Assembly (NCBI GenBank): GCA_025359085.1
Contig: JANYHL010000043.1
Coordinates: 17,020-81,019, forward strand
DNA: 64,000 nt
Direction of reading: 5' to 3'
Source of the DNA: Gammaproteobacteria bacterium
GTDB taxonomy: Bacteria; Pseudomonadota; Gammaproteobacteria; Burkholderiales; Burkholderiaceae_C
Shown: piece by piece, positions 52,929 through 62,009 of the stretch
How the letters are laid out: every line of letters starts with the position of its first letter
How positions within the stretch are numbered: the first letter of the stretch is position 1
Position numbers and translations under genes: made by a program
The notes under the pieces: generated by a model
Databases searched by the model: none
Seen by the model: the letters and a program-made list of their open reading frames with translations, nothing else
What the model was told of the DNA's origin: nothing

Positions 52929-55163
52929 TCAAAGGGGACGCGCTTTCTGGCCGGGCGCAGCGATGGTCGGGGCGGCTTGCGCCACCTGCGTCTTTTGCGC
53001 AAACTCGGCCCGCAGCGCCCGCAGCTTGGCGCGCGGATCTTCTTTGGTCGTGGCCTGGTCCAGCGCCATTTCGGCAATGAAGCGGCTGGGCAGGGCGGCC
53101 ACCATCTCGCGACCTTTTTTGCGTTTGCGCGTCCAGCTCACCGCCAGGCTGGCTTTAGCGCGGGTGATACCCACATACATCAGACGGCGTTCTTCCTGCA
53201 GGTGCAGGGCGGTGGCCTCAACCGCCGCTTCATGCGCGCGCTCAGACCCGCCCAGCGAGGCGGCAGCCGAGTCGCTGTTGTCTTTCAGCTTGAACGGCAG
53301 CAGGCCCTCGGTCACGCCGACCAGCATCACATGCGGCCACTCCAGCCCCTTGGCGGCGTGCAGCGTTGACAGCGTCACCACGTTCTGGTCGGTTTCGCGC
53401 TCGCTAATGGTGGACAGCAGCGACACCGTTTGCGCCACCGCCAGCAGCGACTTGACCTCGTTGGCGGTGCTGACCCCGGCTGCGTCGTCGAGTTGCCCGC
53501 CGCAGCGCGCGGACATCCAGTCGCAAAAATCGAGCACATTGGTCCAGCGCGCCGCGGCCAATTTTTCGCTGTCCTCGCCGTCATACAGATGCTTTTCATA
53601 GCCAATGTCCTTGAGCCACTCCAGCAAGAAGGCCTTGGCTGATTCGGCCCCCAGCGTGCGCCGGGCGCGGAACTCCAGGTCATTCACATAGCGGCCAAAC
53701 TCATGCAGGCTGCCGACGGCTTTGCTGCTCAGCACGCTGCCCAATGAAGACGAAAACAGGGCCTCGAACAGGCTGATCTTGTATTGGCCAGCAAAAACGC
53801 CCAAAGCGCTGAGCGTCTGGTGGCCGATGCCGCGCTTGGGGACCGTCACCGCGCGCAAGAACGCCGGGTCATCGTTGTTGTTGATCCAGAGCCTGAACCA
53901 GCCACACAAATCCTTGATTTCGGCGCGGTCAAAAAAGCTGGTGCCGCCCGACACCTTGTACGGGATTTGCGCCTTGCGCAGCGCTTTTTCGAAGGTTTTG
54001 GCCTGGTGGTTGGCGCGGTACAGCACAGCAAAGTCGCGGTAATTGACAGCCCCCGCGCTTGTCGCTGCGCGTACTGCGCGGCCCGGCGCGGCGGCGTTTC
54101 CTGCTGCAGGCGTTCCTGCTACCCCACCAGCCGCGCGCAGGCTCTGGATGCGCGCCACGGTGCGCTCGGCCTCGTGCTCCTCGCTGTCGGCGTCCAGCAC
54201 CCGCACCGGCTCGCCCTCGCCCAGATCGCTCCACAGGTTTTTCGGGAACAGCTTCGGGTTCGGGCCGATCACGTTGTTGGCGGCGCGCAGGATGGCGGAA
54301 GTCGACCGGTAGTTCTGCTCCAGCTTGATCACCTTGAGCGTCGGGAAATCGACCGGCAGGCGTTTCAGGTTGTCCAGGGTGGCGCCACGCCAGCCGTAAA
54401 TCGACTGGTCATCGTCACCGACGGCGGTAAAGCGCGCTTGCGTCGGCGGGTTGCCGCCCACCAGCAGCTTCAACAACTCATATTGCGTGGCATTCGTGTC
54501 CTGGTACTCATCCACAAGGATATGGCCCGCCAGCCCTTGCCAACGCTGCCTGACTAGCTCATTATTTTGCAGCAATTTGAGCGGTAGGCTGATCAGATCG
54601 TCAAAATCCACACTCTGGTAGGCGGCCAGGCGCTCCTCGTAATGCGCCATGACGCGGGCCGCGATGCGTTCGTGGTCATGGGCGGCCAGCGCGCCAGCCT
54701 GTTGCGCATTGAGCCCCTGGTTCTTCCACAAGCTGATGCTCCATTGCCAGCTGCGCGCCGTGGCCGCATCGACCGTGCCACCCGCGTCCTTCAGGATGCT
54801 GGTGACATCGTCGCTGTCCAGAATCGAGAAATTGGGTTTCAGGCCGAGCGCCGCGCCGTCTTGGCGCAACAGACGCACGCCGAGCGCGTGAAAGGTGCAA
54901 ATCACCACCTCCCGCGCCGCCTTGCCGATCAGCTCCTTGGCCCGTTCCCGCATCTCGCTCGCCGCTTTGTTGGTAAAGGTGATGGCAAAAATGCGCTGCG
55001 GCGCCAGCCCGGCCTGAATCAGCCGCCCGATCTTGTGCGTGATCACCCGCGTCTTGCCCGAGCCCGCGCCGGCCAGCACCAGGCACGGCCCGTGCATATA
55101 GTTGGCTGCTTCTTGTTGCGCCAGATTCAGACCGGCAGAAAGGGGGGAGGGGGATGACGACAT
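52929..55163 (-). CDS. rep: ATP-dependent DNA helicase Rep
   Basis: This 744-residue superfamily 1A helicase moves 3'-5' on DNA and helps replication forks past obstacles. It has Walker A AGAGSGKTRVI (about 32-42), TFTNKAASEMRERA, the DEYQDTN box, GDDDQSIYGWRGA, LEQNYRSTSAIL and VMLVGVTEGLLPF. The N-terminus LNLAQQEAANYMHGPCLVLA fits Rep better than UvrD. Residues about 345-375 hold an alanine/glycine-rich insertion (TPAAGNAAAPGRAVRAATSA) between domains. It is upstream of the damaged pldA gene. Confidence 0.9.
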   Translation of the reverse strand: MSSSPSPLSAGLNLAQQEAANYMHGPCLVLAGAGSGKTRVITHKIGRLIQAGLAPQRIFAITFTNKAASEMRERAKELIGKAAREVVICTFHALGVRLLRQDGAALGLKPNFSILDSDDVTSILKDAGGTVDAATARSWQWSISLWKNQGLNAQQAGALAAHDHERIAARVMAHYEERLAAYQSVDFDDLISLPLKLLQNNELVRQRWQGLAGHILVDEYQDTNATQYELLKLLVGGNPPTQARFTAVGDDDQSIYGWRGATLDNLKRLPVDFPTLKVIKLEQNYRSTSAILRAANNVIGPNPKLFPKNLWSDLGEGEPVRVLDADSEEHEAERTVARIQSLRAAGGVAGTPAAGNAAAPGRAVRAATSAGAVNYRDFAVLYRANHQAKTFEKALRKAQIPYKVSGGTSFFDRAEIKDLCGWFRLWINNNDDPAFLRAVTVPKRGIGHQTLSALGVFAGQYKISLFEALFSSSLGSVLSSKAVGSLHEFGRYVNDLEFRARRTLGAESAKAFLLEWLKDIGYEKHLYDGEDSEKLAAARWTNVLDFCDWMSARCGGQLDDAAGVSTANEVKSLLAVAQTVSLLSTISERETDQNVVTLSTLHAAKGLEWPHVMLVGVTEGLLPFKLKDNSDSAAASLGGSERAHEAAVEATALHLQEERRLMYVGITRAKASLAVSWTRKRKKGREMVAALPSRFIAEMALDQATTKEDPRAKLRALRAEFAQKTQVAQAAPTIAAPGQKARPL

Positions 55164-55283
55164 TCAGATGCTTCGGGCGCAGCCGCGCATCATACAGACC
55201 GACGGCGCCGGGGCAGCAACAGCCAGCGGCTATTGCAGCGGCTCGTTCACCGCCGCAGCAACAGTCTCCGTGGATTCATTTGC

Positions 55284-55348
55284 TCTTATAATCATAGCGT
55301 TATATCCTTGATTGACGCTGGCTATAGCCCTATTTGTTAAAAAAATTG
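55284..55348 (+). repeat. Dispersed repeat copy R11
   Basis: TTATAATCATAGCGTTATAT, GACGCTGGCTATAGCCCTAT and TTGTTAAAAAAATTGGG carry the arms. It lies between the divergent rep and TolC-like genes. Confidence 0.6.
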
Positions 55349-55423
55349 GGTTTAAAATACAGTTGGCGCGGCGAAACCGGCTATTGCCCTGTTTTTGCAG
55401 GACACTACGCGCCAACACACACG

Positions 55424-56827
55424 ATGAAGACACCCCCCCTTATTTTTAAGTTCGCAGCGCTCTGCGTCCTGGCCGCCACGCAGGGCGCCAGCCTGGCCCA
55501 GCCCCTGAGTTTTGACGCGGCCTGGCTGCGCGTCAAAACCGATTCCGACAAGCTCGCCGGCGCCAACGCCGGTGTACAAAGCAAGGCCTTGCAGCTTCAG
55601 GGTCTGCAGGGCCTGGGCGGTCCGTCGGTGAGTGTTTTTGCTACCTCGTTCATCTACAACGCCAATCTCGCCGTTGATCTCGGCCCGCTGAATCAAAAGC
55701 TGACGCAACTCGAGCAGGGCCTGCCGACCTCCTTGCAACACCTGCTGGGTTCACTGGCGCTGCCACAGTTGCCCGCAAGCTACAGCTTCAACCAGCACGA
55801 CACGGTGACAACCGGTTCTTTGTCGGCCATTTGGCCAATTTATGCGGGAGGCGTCTCGGATGCGGCGCGCGGCTTTGTTTCAGCGCAAATGAATGAAGCC
55901 CACGCCGAGGCCGATCAAACGGAGCACGAGCTCGCGACGCTGCTGGTGCAACGCTATTTTGGCGCCCAGTTGGCGATCAAGGCCGCACAACTGCGCCAAG
56001 CCGCCGTCCATGCCATCGGGCAACACGACGACGCCACTGAGAAGATGCTCGTCGCCGGCGTCCTCTCCAAAATCGAGCGCCTGCAGGCGATGGTGGCGTT
56101 TGAAGAGGCCAAGCGCAGCGCGCTCAAAGCCCAGGATGACGCCGAACTCGCGGCGGCGGCCCTGGCCCGCACGGTCAAATCCGAAAGCGCCGTGACACCG
56201 GTGACGCCTTTGTTTGTGCTGACCCAAGCGCTTGAGCCGCTGCCATATTTTCTGGATGCCGCCTCGCAGCACCATCCCGCACTCGCCAAAGTGGCGGCCA
56301 AAAAAACACAGGCCGAACAACTGCATCGAGGCCAGGAGGCGCTGAGAAAGCCACAGGTATTTGTTTTTGGTCAGCATGAACTTAAAACCCAGAATGCCGA
56401 CTGGATGGCGGGCGTCGGCGTTCGCTGGACCCTGTTCGACAGCATCGACCGCGACGCGCTCGCGGCCTCATCGCAGAAGATGGTCGAGCAGGCGCAGCAC
56501 ATGGATGCGCAGGCGCGCAGCGATATTGCGCTGCTGGTCGAGAAGAATTGGCGTGCCGTGGAACAGGGCCGACGGCAATTTATAGCCACGCAGGCCGGGC
56601 TGCTGTTGGCGGCAGAAGTGTTGCGCCTGCGCACTGCCGCCCTGCGCGCAGGCACCGGAACCGCACTGGAGCTGATTGATGCTGAAGTGAATCAGGCCAA
56701 AGTCCAGACGGAACGCGCCCAAATCGCCTATGACTACGTGCTGGCGCTGGCCCATCTGCTCGAGAGCTGCGGTCTGTCGGAGCAGTTCAGCAGTTACATC
56801 GCGCGTGCCGACGTGAAAGTGAACTGA
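55424..56827 (+). CDS. TolC-family outer membrane efflux protein
   Basis: This 467-residue protein has a signal peptide (PLIFKFAALCVLAATQGASL, cut after AQ) and two repeated TolC-type halves with long amphipathic helices. Examples are LFQSAEANEAH-like sequence near YPIYAGGVSDAARGF and VRWTLFDSIDRDALAASSQK. It forms the outer-membrane channel of a tripartite exporter. ATG 55424 is chosen because it starts the signal peptide; the open frame begins earlier. The HlyD gene follows 2 bp after its stop. Confidence 0.9.
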   Translation: MKTPPLIFKFAALCVLAATQGASLAQPLSFDAAWLRVKTDSDKLAGANAGVQSKALQLQGLQGLGGPSVSVFATSFIYNANLAVDLGPLNQKLTQLEQGLPTSLQHLLGSLALPQLPASYSFNQHDTVTTGSLSAIWPIYAGGVSDAARGFVSAQMNEAHAEADQTEHELATLLVQRYFGAQLAIKAAQLRQAAVHAIGQHDDATEKMLVAGVLSKIERLQAMVAFEEAKRSALKAQDDAELAAAALARTVKSESAVTPVTPLFVLTQALEPLPYFLDAASQHHPALAKVAAKKTQAEQLHRGQEALRKPQVFVFGQHELKTQNADWMAGVGVRWTLFDSIDRDALAASSQKMVEQAQHMDAQARSDIALLVEKNWRAVEQGRRQFIATQAGLLLAAEVLRLRTAALRAGTGTALELIDAEVNQAKVQTERAQIAYDYVLALAHLLESCGLSEQFSSYIARADVKVN

Positions 56828-56829
56828 TC

Positions 56830-57825
56830 ATGAAAACAAAAAACTTGTCCTGGGCTGTTGCGGGCGTCGCGCTGCTCGGCGTTCTGGGCTATGGCTTATG
56901 GCGGGCGGCGCAGCCGGAGGCGGAGGTGTTTCAGGGGCAAATGGAGGCCCAGGAGACCGACATCGCGCCCAAGGTAACCGGGCGCATCAGCCAAATCCTG
57001 GTCAAAGAGGGGGACCATGTGGCAGTCGGCGCGCTGCTGCTGCGCATTGACAGCCCGGAAATCAGCGCCAAATATGCGCAAGCCACGGCGGCGAGCGAAG
57101 CCGCGCTGGCGCTCTCACAGAAAGCCCAAAACGGCGCCCGGCCAGAAGAAATCCTGATGGCCAAAATGAACTGGCAGCGCGCCCAGTCCGGTGCCGATCT
57201 GGCTGACATATCGTTCAAACGCGTGGCCGGGCTCGCCAAGGACGGGCTGATCGCAACGCAAAAACGCGATGAAGCCGAGGCCAATTTCAAGGCCTCGCGC
57301 GACGCCGCGGCCGCGGCCAAAGCCCAGTACGACCTGGCGCGCGCGGGGGCCCGCTCCGAGGACAAGGCCGCGGCCCGGGCCCAGGCCCGGCAAGTGGCCG
57401 GCGTGGTGGCCGAAGTAGCCGCCGCGCAGGTCGAGACCGAACTCAAGAGTCCGGTGGCCGGCGAGGTCGCCAAAGTGCTGGCCAAGACGGGCGAGTTGTC
57501 ACCGCAAGGCGTTGCGGTGGTCAGCGTCGTCGACCTGCAAGACCAGTGGGTCGTTTTGAATGTGCGCGAAGACCAACTCCAGCGCTTCATGATCGGTTCC
57601 ACGTTTGACGCCGACTTGCCCGCACTGGTCCGGTCGGGCGCGCCCGCCGGGGCTCGGCCAGGTGTCAAATTCAAGGTATTTTTTATCGGCGTTCTGCCGG
57701 ACTTTGCCACCTGGCGCGCAACCCGCGCCGGGCAAGGGTTTGATGCGCGCACCTTCGAAGTCCGGGCGCGCCCGCTCGCGCCCATCGCCGGTGCGCGCCC
57801 CGGCATGAGCGTGCTGCTTCGGTAA
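56830..57825 (+). CDS. HlyD-family periplasmic adaptor protein
   Basis: This 331-residue membrane-fusion protein has an N-terminal anchor (WAVAGVALLGVLGYGLW). A biotinyl-lipoyl-like half motif (VTGRISQILVKEGDHVAVG) and a coiled-coil hairpin (about 80-190) precede the returning lipoyl half (LKSPVAGEVAKVLAKTGELS). A beta-barrel domain completes the protein. It bridges the inner-membrane permeases and the TolC-type channel of the same operon. Confidence 0.92.
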   Translation: MKTKNLSWAVAGVALLGVLGYGLWRAAQPEAEVFQGQMEAQETDIAPKVTGRISQILVKEGDHVAVGALLLRIDSPEISAKYAQATAASEAALALSQKAQNGARPEEILMAKMNWQRAQSGADLADISFKRVAGLAKDGLIATQKRDEAEANFKASRDAAAAAKAQYDLARAGARSEDKAAARAQARQVAGVVAEVAAAQVETELKSPVAGEVAKVLAKTGELSPQGVAVVSVVDLQDQWVVLNVREDQLQRFMIGSTFDADLPALVRSGAPAGARPGVKFKVFFIGVLPDFATWRATRAGQGFDARTFEVRARPLAPIAGARPGMSVLLR

Positions 57826-57842
57826 ATTTGCCGCCATCGTCC

Positions 57843-59066
57843 ATGCAGCGTCTTGGTGCCATGGGCACGCCCGCATCCTCTGGCCACGGCCACGGCCACT
57901 TTCGGGTCGCGGCGCAGCGTGAATGGCAGCTGCTCAAAAAAAGACCCTGGGACCTGGCCATGATCTCGTGGGTCCCGGCGCTCGCGGTCGCTTTGATTTG
58001 GTGGATATTCTCGGCCGGCATACCGAACCAGCTGCCCATCGCCGTGCTGGACTTGGATCACAGCAGTTTGTCACGGCAATTGGTCCGGTTTTTGCAGGCC
58101 GCTCCGGGTTTGAAGGTGCTGGAGAGCGTCGTGGACCCGGCGCAGGCCGCGCACGCGCTGCGCCGAGGCGACGTGTACGCCGTGCTTGAAATTCCGCGTG
58201 ATTTTGCGCAAACGGTTCTGCGCGGCCAGGCGGCGCAAGTCACGCTCTCGCACAACGCCCAGTTCGGCACCCACTCGGGCCTGATCCAGCGCGACGTTCG
58301 CAGCGCCGTTGCCACCTTGTCGGCGGGTATAGAGATGTCGGCGCGCAACAAACGCGGCGAGTCTGCCAGCGCGGCGCGCCTGTCCCAGGAACCGCTGCGC
58401 ACCAGCACGATCACGCTGTTCAACACGGCCCTGAATTACGAACAATTTCTCGCCGCCGCGCTCATTCCCGCCGTGCTGCACATCTTGGCCATGACGGCCG
58501 GTGCGTGGGCCGTCGGACGTGAGTTGCGTGACCGCACCGTCAATCAGTGGATTGCGCCTGAAGCCACCGTCGCCCAGGCGCTGGGCGCGCTCATCGGAAA
58601 GCTGTTGCTCCCGGTGCTGAGTCTGAGCCTGACGGGCGCGCTGGCCCTGGCTTGGGTGGCAGGGGGGCAGGGTTGGCAAGCCGCGGGCTCATTGGCCTGG
58701 GTGGTGCTCGCGCTAGGTGTTTTCATGGCTTTGTCGGCCGCGCTGGGTGCTTGGGCCGCGGCGCTGTCACGCTCCCTGCGAACCGCCTTATCGGTCACCG
58801 GTTTCATCACGGCCCCGGCGTTTGCCTTCAGCGGGGTCGGTTTTCCCCTGCTGGCCATGCCGGTGTTGGCCCGGTGCTGGGCCCATGCCATGCCTTACAC
58901 CCATTACATCGGGGTGCAAATCGAACAATTGCAGATGGGCGCCCCGCTGCGCTACTCGCTCGCCACCGTCCTCGGTCTGAGCGTGGCGCTGGCGGGCGTG
59001 GCGCTGGCCTGCACGCTGAGCTTGCAGCGCGCCAGCCGGGACCCGGCCTCCTGGGGCAAGCGCTGA
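57843..59066 (+). CDS. ABC-2 type transporter permease, first of two
   Basis: This 407-residue inner-membrane protein has one N-terminal helix (ISWVPALAVALIWWIFSAGI), a large extracytoplasmic domain (about 60-190), and five to six C-terminal helices. This is the ABC-2/YhgE-like architecture used with HlyD adaptors. ATG 57843 is preferred over TTG 57828. Its stop overlaps the next gene's start by one base (TGATG). Confidence 0.87.
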   Translation: MQRLGAMGTPASSGHGHGHFRVAAQREWQLLKKRPWDLAMISWVPALAVALIWWIFSAGIPNQLPIAVLDLDHSSLSRQLVRFLQAAPGLKVLESVVDPAQAAHALRRGDVYAVLEIPRDFAQTVLRGQAAQVTLSHNAQFGTHSGLIQRDVRSAVATLSAGIEMSARNKRGESASAARLSQEPLRTSTITLFNTALNYEQFLAAALIPAVLHILAMTAGAWAVGRELRDRTVNQWIAPEATVAQALGALIGKLLLPVLSLSLTGALALAWVAGGQGWQAAGSLAWVVLALGVFMALSAALGAWAAALSRSLRTALSVTGFITAPAFAFSGVGFPLLAMPVLARCWAHAMPYTHYIGVQIEQLQMGAPLRYSLATVLGLSVALAGVALACTLSLQRASRDPASWGKR

Positions 59067-60205
59067 TGCGCGCCGCGTGGCAACAAGTCGCCCAAGCCTG
59101 GCTTGAAACAGTGCGCGCGCTGCGCCAAGACTTCGGTGTGCTGCTGCTGCTTGTGGCTGCGCCCCTGGTCTACGCTTTTTTTTACCCCTGGCCCTATTCT
59201 TTGCAAGCGGTGCACCGGGTGCCGGTGATGGTGGTCGATCTGGACCACACCAGCCTGTCACGCCAGATCACGCGATGGGCGGGGGCCAGCCCGCGTATGG
59301 CGCTGCGCGGCGTCACCGGCAGCGAGCAAGACGCGCAGCAAGCGCTCTGGCGCGGCGAGATTGAAGGCTATGCCATCCTGCCCCAAGACATGAAGCGCCA
59401 TCTGCTGCGCGGCACATCAGCCGTGGTCAACGTGGCCGGTGATGGCGCCTACGCCTTGCTGAACAAGGCGGTGCTCTATGGTTTTTCTGAAGCCGTGGGC
59501 ACGGCGTCGGCCGGCGTCGAAATCAAAAAACTCCAGGTCAGTGGCCAAAGCGCCTTGCAGGCGGGCGCCACGCGCAGCCCCGTCAACGTTCAACTCGTGG
59601 CACTTTACAACCCCACCGAGGGCTACGGCAGCTTTGTGGTGCCGGCGGTGGCCTTGTTGATCCTCCAGCAGACCCTGTTGATCGGCGTGGCCATGTTCAT
59701 CGGCACGATGGTGGAGACCGGGCGACACCGGGCCAATGCCGCGGGCTGGATCGGGCGCATCCTCGGTCTCGCAAGCTTTGGCTACTTGAGCGGCTTGTTT
59801 TACTTTGGCTGGGTGTTCCTGATTCAGGACTACCCAAGAGCCGCCAACCTGTCGGGGGCACTTGTCTTGCTGCTTGTCTATATTCCTGCTGTTTGCACGC
59901 TGGGTGCGCTGCTCGGGGTCTGGTTTGGCAACCGGGAGCGGGGCATGCAGGTTCTGCTCTTCACGTCGCTGCCGATGGCTTTTTTAGCGGGCTTTTCCTG
60001 GCCGGCCGAGGCCTTGCCGTGGCCCTTGCAAGGCTTACGCTGGCTGATTCCCAGCACCGCAGGCATTCAAGCGTCCTTGCATTTGAACCAAATGGGCGCT
60101 TCACTGGCCGATGTCCGTGCTGACCTGGCCTGCCTGGGCGGACTGACCGCTGCCGCCAGTGCCATGCTGATCGCGTTCACGCGCCCCAAGTCGCTGGGGC
60201 CATAG
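59066..60205 (+). CDS. ABC-2 type transporter permease, second of two
   Basis: This 379-residue paralogue of the preceding gene has the same layout. Its N-terminal helix is VLLLLVAAPLVYAFFYPWP, followed by VPVMVVDLDHTSLSRQITRW, which parallels IAVLDLDHSSLSRQLVRF in the first. The C-terminal membrane domain includes YGSFVVPAVALLILQQTLLI. No nucleotide-binding subunit is encoded beside the two permeases, so energy must come from an ATPase elsewhere or by another route. The substrate is unknown. Confidence 0.87.
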   Translation: MRAAWQQVAQAWLETVRALRQDFGVLLLLVAAPLVYAFFYPWPYSLQAVHRVPVMVVDLDHTSLSRQITRWAGASPRMALRGVTGSEQDAQQALWRGEIEGYAILPQDMKRHLLRGTSAVVNVAGDGAYALLNKAVLYGFSEAVGTASAGVEIKKLQVSGQSALQAGATRSPVNVQLVALYNPTEGYGSFVVPAVALLILQQTLLIGVAMFIGTMVETGRHRANAAGWIGRILGLASFGYLSGLFYFGWVFLIQDYPRAANLSGALVLLLVYIPAVCTLGALLGVWFGNRERGMQVLLFTSLPMAFLAGFSWPAEALPWPLQGLRWLIPSTAGIQASLHLNQMGASLADVRADLACLGGLTAAASAMLIAFTRPKSLGP

Positions 60206-60229
60206 CCGGGTGCTGCAAATCAGCCTGAT

Positions 60230-60257
60230 CACCTTTCACCTTTCACCTTTCACCTTT
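60230..60257 (+). repeat. Heptamer tandem repeat (CACCTTT)4
   Basis: Four perfect tandem copies of CACCTTT lie 25 bp after the second permease stop. Copy-number change here would not alter any protein. Confidence 0.9.
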
Positions 60258-60280
60258 TTGCCCAGGCCTGCAATAACAAC

Positions 60281-60308
60281 AAAAAAAGGCCCCGAAGGGC
60301 CTTTTTTT
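60281..60308. terminator. Bidirectional rho-independent terminator
   Basis: A 12-bp perfect stem (AAAAAAAGGCCC and GGGCCTTTTTTT) surrounds the loop CGAA. It has T-runs in both directions and sits between the convergent export operon and porin gene. Confidence 0.93.
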
Positions 60309-60328
60309 GTTTCAGAGCTGAAAGCAGC

Positions 60329-61663
60329 TTAGAAGCGGTGGCGAATGCCCAGCGCCAAGCTGTTGCTGTCGGTGCCAGCGCTGGCGGTGATACCACCGAT
60401 GTAGCCGTTGCCACCGGGAGCGACCTGCGCCAGGTTCTTGTTATCGTAGTGAACCAGTACCGCGTTCAGGTCGGTGCGCTTGGACAATGCATAGGTGTAG
60501 GCCGCGCCGTAGGAGCGGACGTCAGCATCGGCTGGGCGGTTGTCGTTGTAATTGCTGTAAGCCACCGAGATCGTGCTGGCGCCGGTCACATAGCGATAGC
60601 CAATGTGGAACAAGGTGCCGTCTTGTTTGAAAGCCTCGATAAACTTCGACTGAACAAGATTACCAAACGCTAGCACCGGCGCTGGCGAACCCGGGGGGGC
60701 GATCAAGCCCGCGATGACGGACAGGTTGCTGGGGTTGTCGTCCGTGATTTTGGCTACGAATGAACTGACTTTGCTGCTGCCAAAGTTCATGGAAGCACCG
60801 AGCACCGCCGTGGTCAGGGATTTGTTGCCCAACTCGTTATTCGCCGTGTTGTAGCCAAAACCCACCGCGAACATGTCGGCCTTGTAGTTGACGTTCATGC
60901 CGAGCATGCGACTCTTGGCAGAATCGCCTGCGACCTCGCCTGCCGCGTACATCAGGGAGCCCGAAATGCCGTCCTTGACGAAGCGGTAGGCCAAGGAATT
61001 GGATTTGCGGATTTCCAGCACCGCCGGGAAGGCCACGATTTGCCCTGCGGCCAATCCCGACTGGGTTTCCATGATGTCGTAGGTGGCCGTGGTTTCAAAG
61101 GCTGGCGTGTACTGGCGCCCCGCCAGAAAGCCGCCAAAAGGCGTGACCAAGCCGACGAAGGCCTGGCGGTCAAACGCGCGGTTACCGGCGGCGCCTACAT
61201 TCACCCCGAACTCATTGGCCAAGGCCGCATCGATTTTATTGACAGTTCCCTGCACCATGCCAGCTGGTAGCGACAGGGCTGCGTCTGACGGCAGACCCAA
61301 CAGTGCTGCGTTCGAGAACCGGTCCGACAACTGGGATCCCGAGATCGGTCGGTTGCTGTTCGCGCCGGTGTCCAGTTCAACCCGGCTTTCCAGTGTGAAG
61401 ATAGCCCGATAGCCGTCACCCAGGTCTTCATTGCCTTTCACCCCCCAGCGCGTGCCTTCCATGATGCCGCTGGCGACTTGCGTCACAGTGCCATTCTTCA
61501 AGCCGCTGACCGAGGTGATGCCCGCGTCAACCAGGCCGTACAGCGTGACGCTGGGGGCCGTTTGCGCGCTGGCCAGGCCGGCGCAGCACAAGGCAGCAGC
61601 GACAGCAATGGAACGTGCAGCGATGGGGAGAACTTGGTTACGGCGGGTAACAAGGTTTGACAT
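60329..61663 (-). CDS. Gram-negative porin (444 residues)
   Basis: This trimeric-porin family protein has a signal peptide (VAAALCCAGLASAQ, with cleavage after AQ) and mature start SVTLYGLVDAGITSVSGL. Sixteen-strand barrel features include RWGVKGNEDLGDGYRAIFTL, FDRQAFVGLVTPFGGFLAGRQ, and the C-terminal SNSLALGIRHRF ending in phenylalanine, the outer-membrane sorting signal. It passes small solutes. It diverges from the tandem porins at 62010 and 63338 across a 346-bp regulatory region. Confidence 0.95.
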   Translation of the reverse strand: MSNLVTRRNQVLPIAARSIAVAAALCCAGLASAQTAPSVTLYGLVDAGITSVSGLKNGTVTQVASGIMEGTRWGVKGNEDLGDGYRAIFTLESRVELDTGANSNRPISGSQLSDRFSNAALLGLPSDAALSLPAGMVQGTVNKIDAALANEFGVNVGAAGNRAFDRQAFVGLVTPFGGFLAGRQYTPAFETTATYDIMETQSGLAAGQIVAFPAVLEIRKSNSLAYRFVKDGISGSLMYAAGEVAGDSAKSRMLGMNVNYKADMFAVGFGYNTANNELGNKSLTTAVLGASMNFGSSKVSSFVAKITDDNPSNLSVIAGLIAPPGSPAPVLAFGNLVQSKFIEAFKQDGTLFHIGYRYVTGASTISVAYSNYNDNRPADADVRSYGAAYTYALSKRTDLNAVLVHYDNKNLAQVAPGGNGYIGGITASAGTDSNSLALGIRHRF

Positions 61664-61822
61664 GGTTTTCCTAGGTGGTTTAAGAGTTACTTCAGCCTTG
61701 GATTCTCTGAGAATCCGGCTGCACCAACAAGACGCGGACGCGACAGATGCACGGTTTTAGTCTTTTTGATCACAGGGGTTTTCCCTGATTTGGTGCCTTC
61801 AACGTATGCACAAGCTCAGCCA

Positions 61823-61842
61823 ACATTACAACGTTGTAATGT
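61823..61842. promoter_or_regulatory. Perfect 20-bp palindrome, probable operator
   Basis: ACATTACAACGTTGTAATGT reads the same on both strands. It lies 160 bp before the minus-strand porin start and 168 bp before the plus-strand one. The central AACGTT is typical of LacI-type sites, but TetR- and GntR-type regulators also use such palindromes. The cognate regulator is not in the window. Confidence 0.7.
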
Positions 61843-61876
61843 GACCACGTTTTTTAAAAAAGTCGCCGAAAATATT

Positions 61877-61907
61877 GTCGCCAAGCAAAGAAACTTTGCT
61901 TGGCGAC
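61877..61907. other. Perfect 14-bp inverted repeat between porin genes
   Basis: GTCGCCAAGCAAAG and CTTTGCTTGGCGAC flank the triloop AAA. No T-run follows, so it is not a classical terminator. It could be a second operator or an RNA hairpin in the 5' leader of the porin starting at 62010. Confidence 0.6.
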
Positions 61908-62009
61908 TTGGTAATTTGGTCTAATCTAGCTTGAGTTATTTGCATCGTCCCGTCCAAAATCTTCGTACAAAAAGTGTTTTGGTTTTTATTTGTTTTTGGA
62001 ATTTCTAAT

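Larger units (their letters stand above)
61664..62009. other. Divergent porin regulatory region
   Basis: This A/T-rich gap holds a perfect 20-bp palindrome (61823-61842) roughly midway between the two starts and a 31-bp perfect hairpin (61877-61907). I see no gene in it. Confidence 0.7.
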
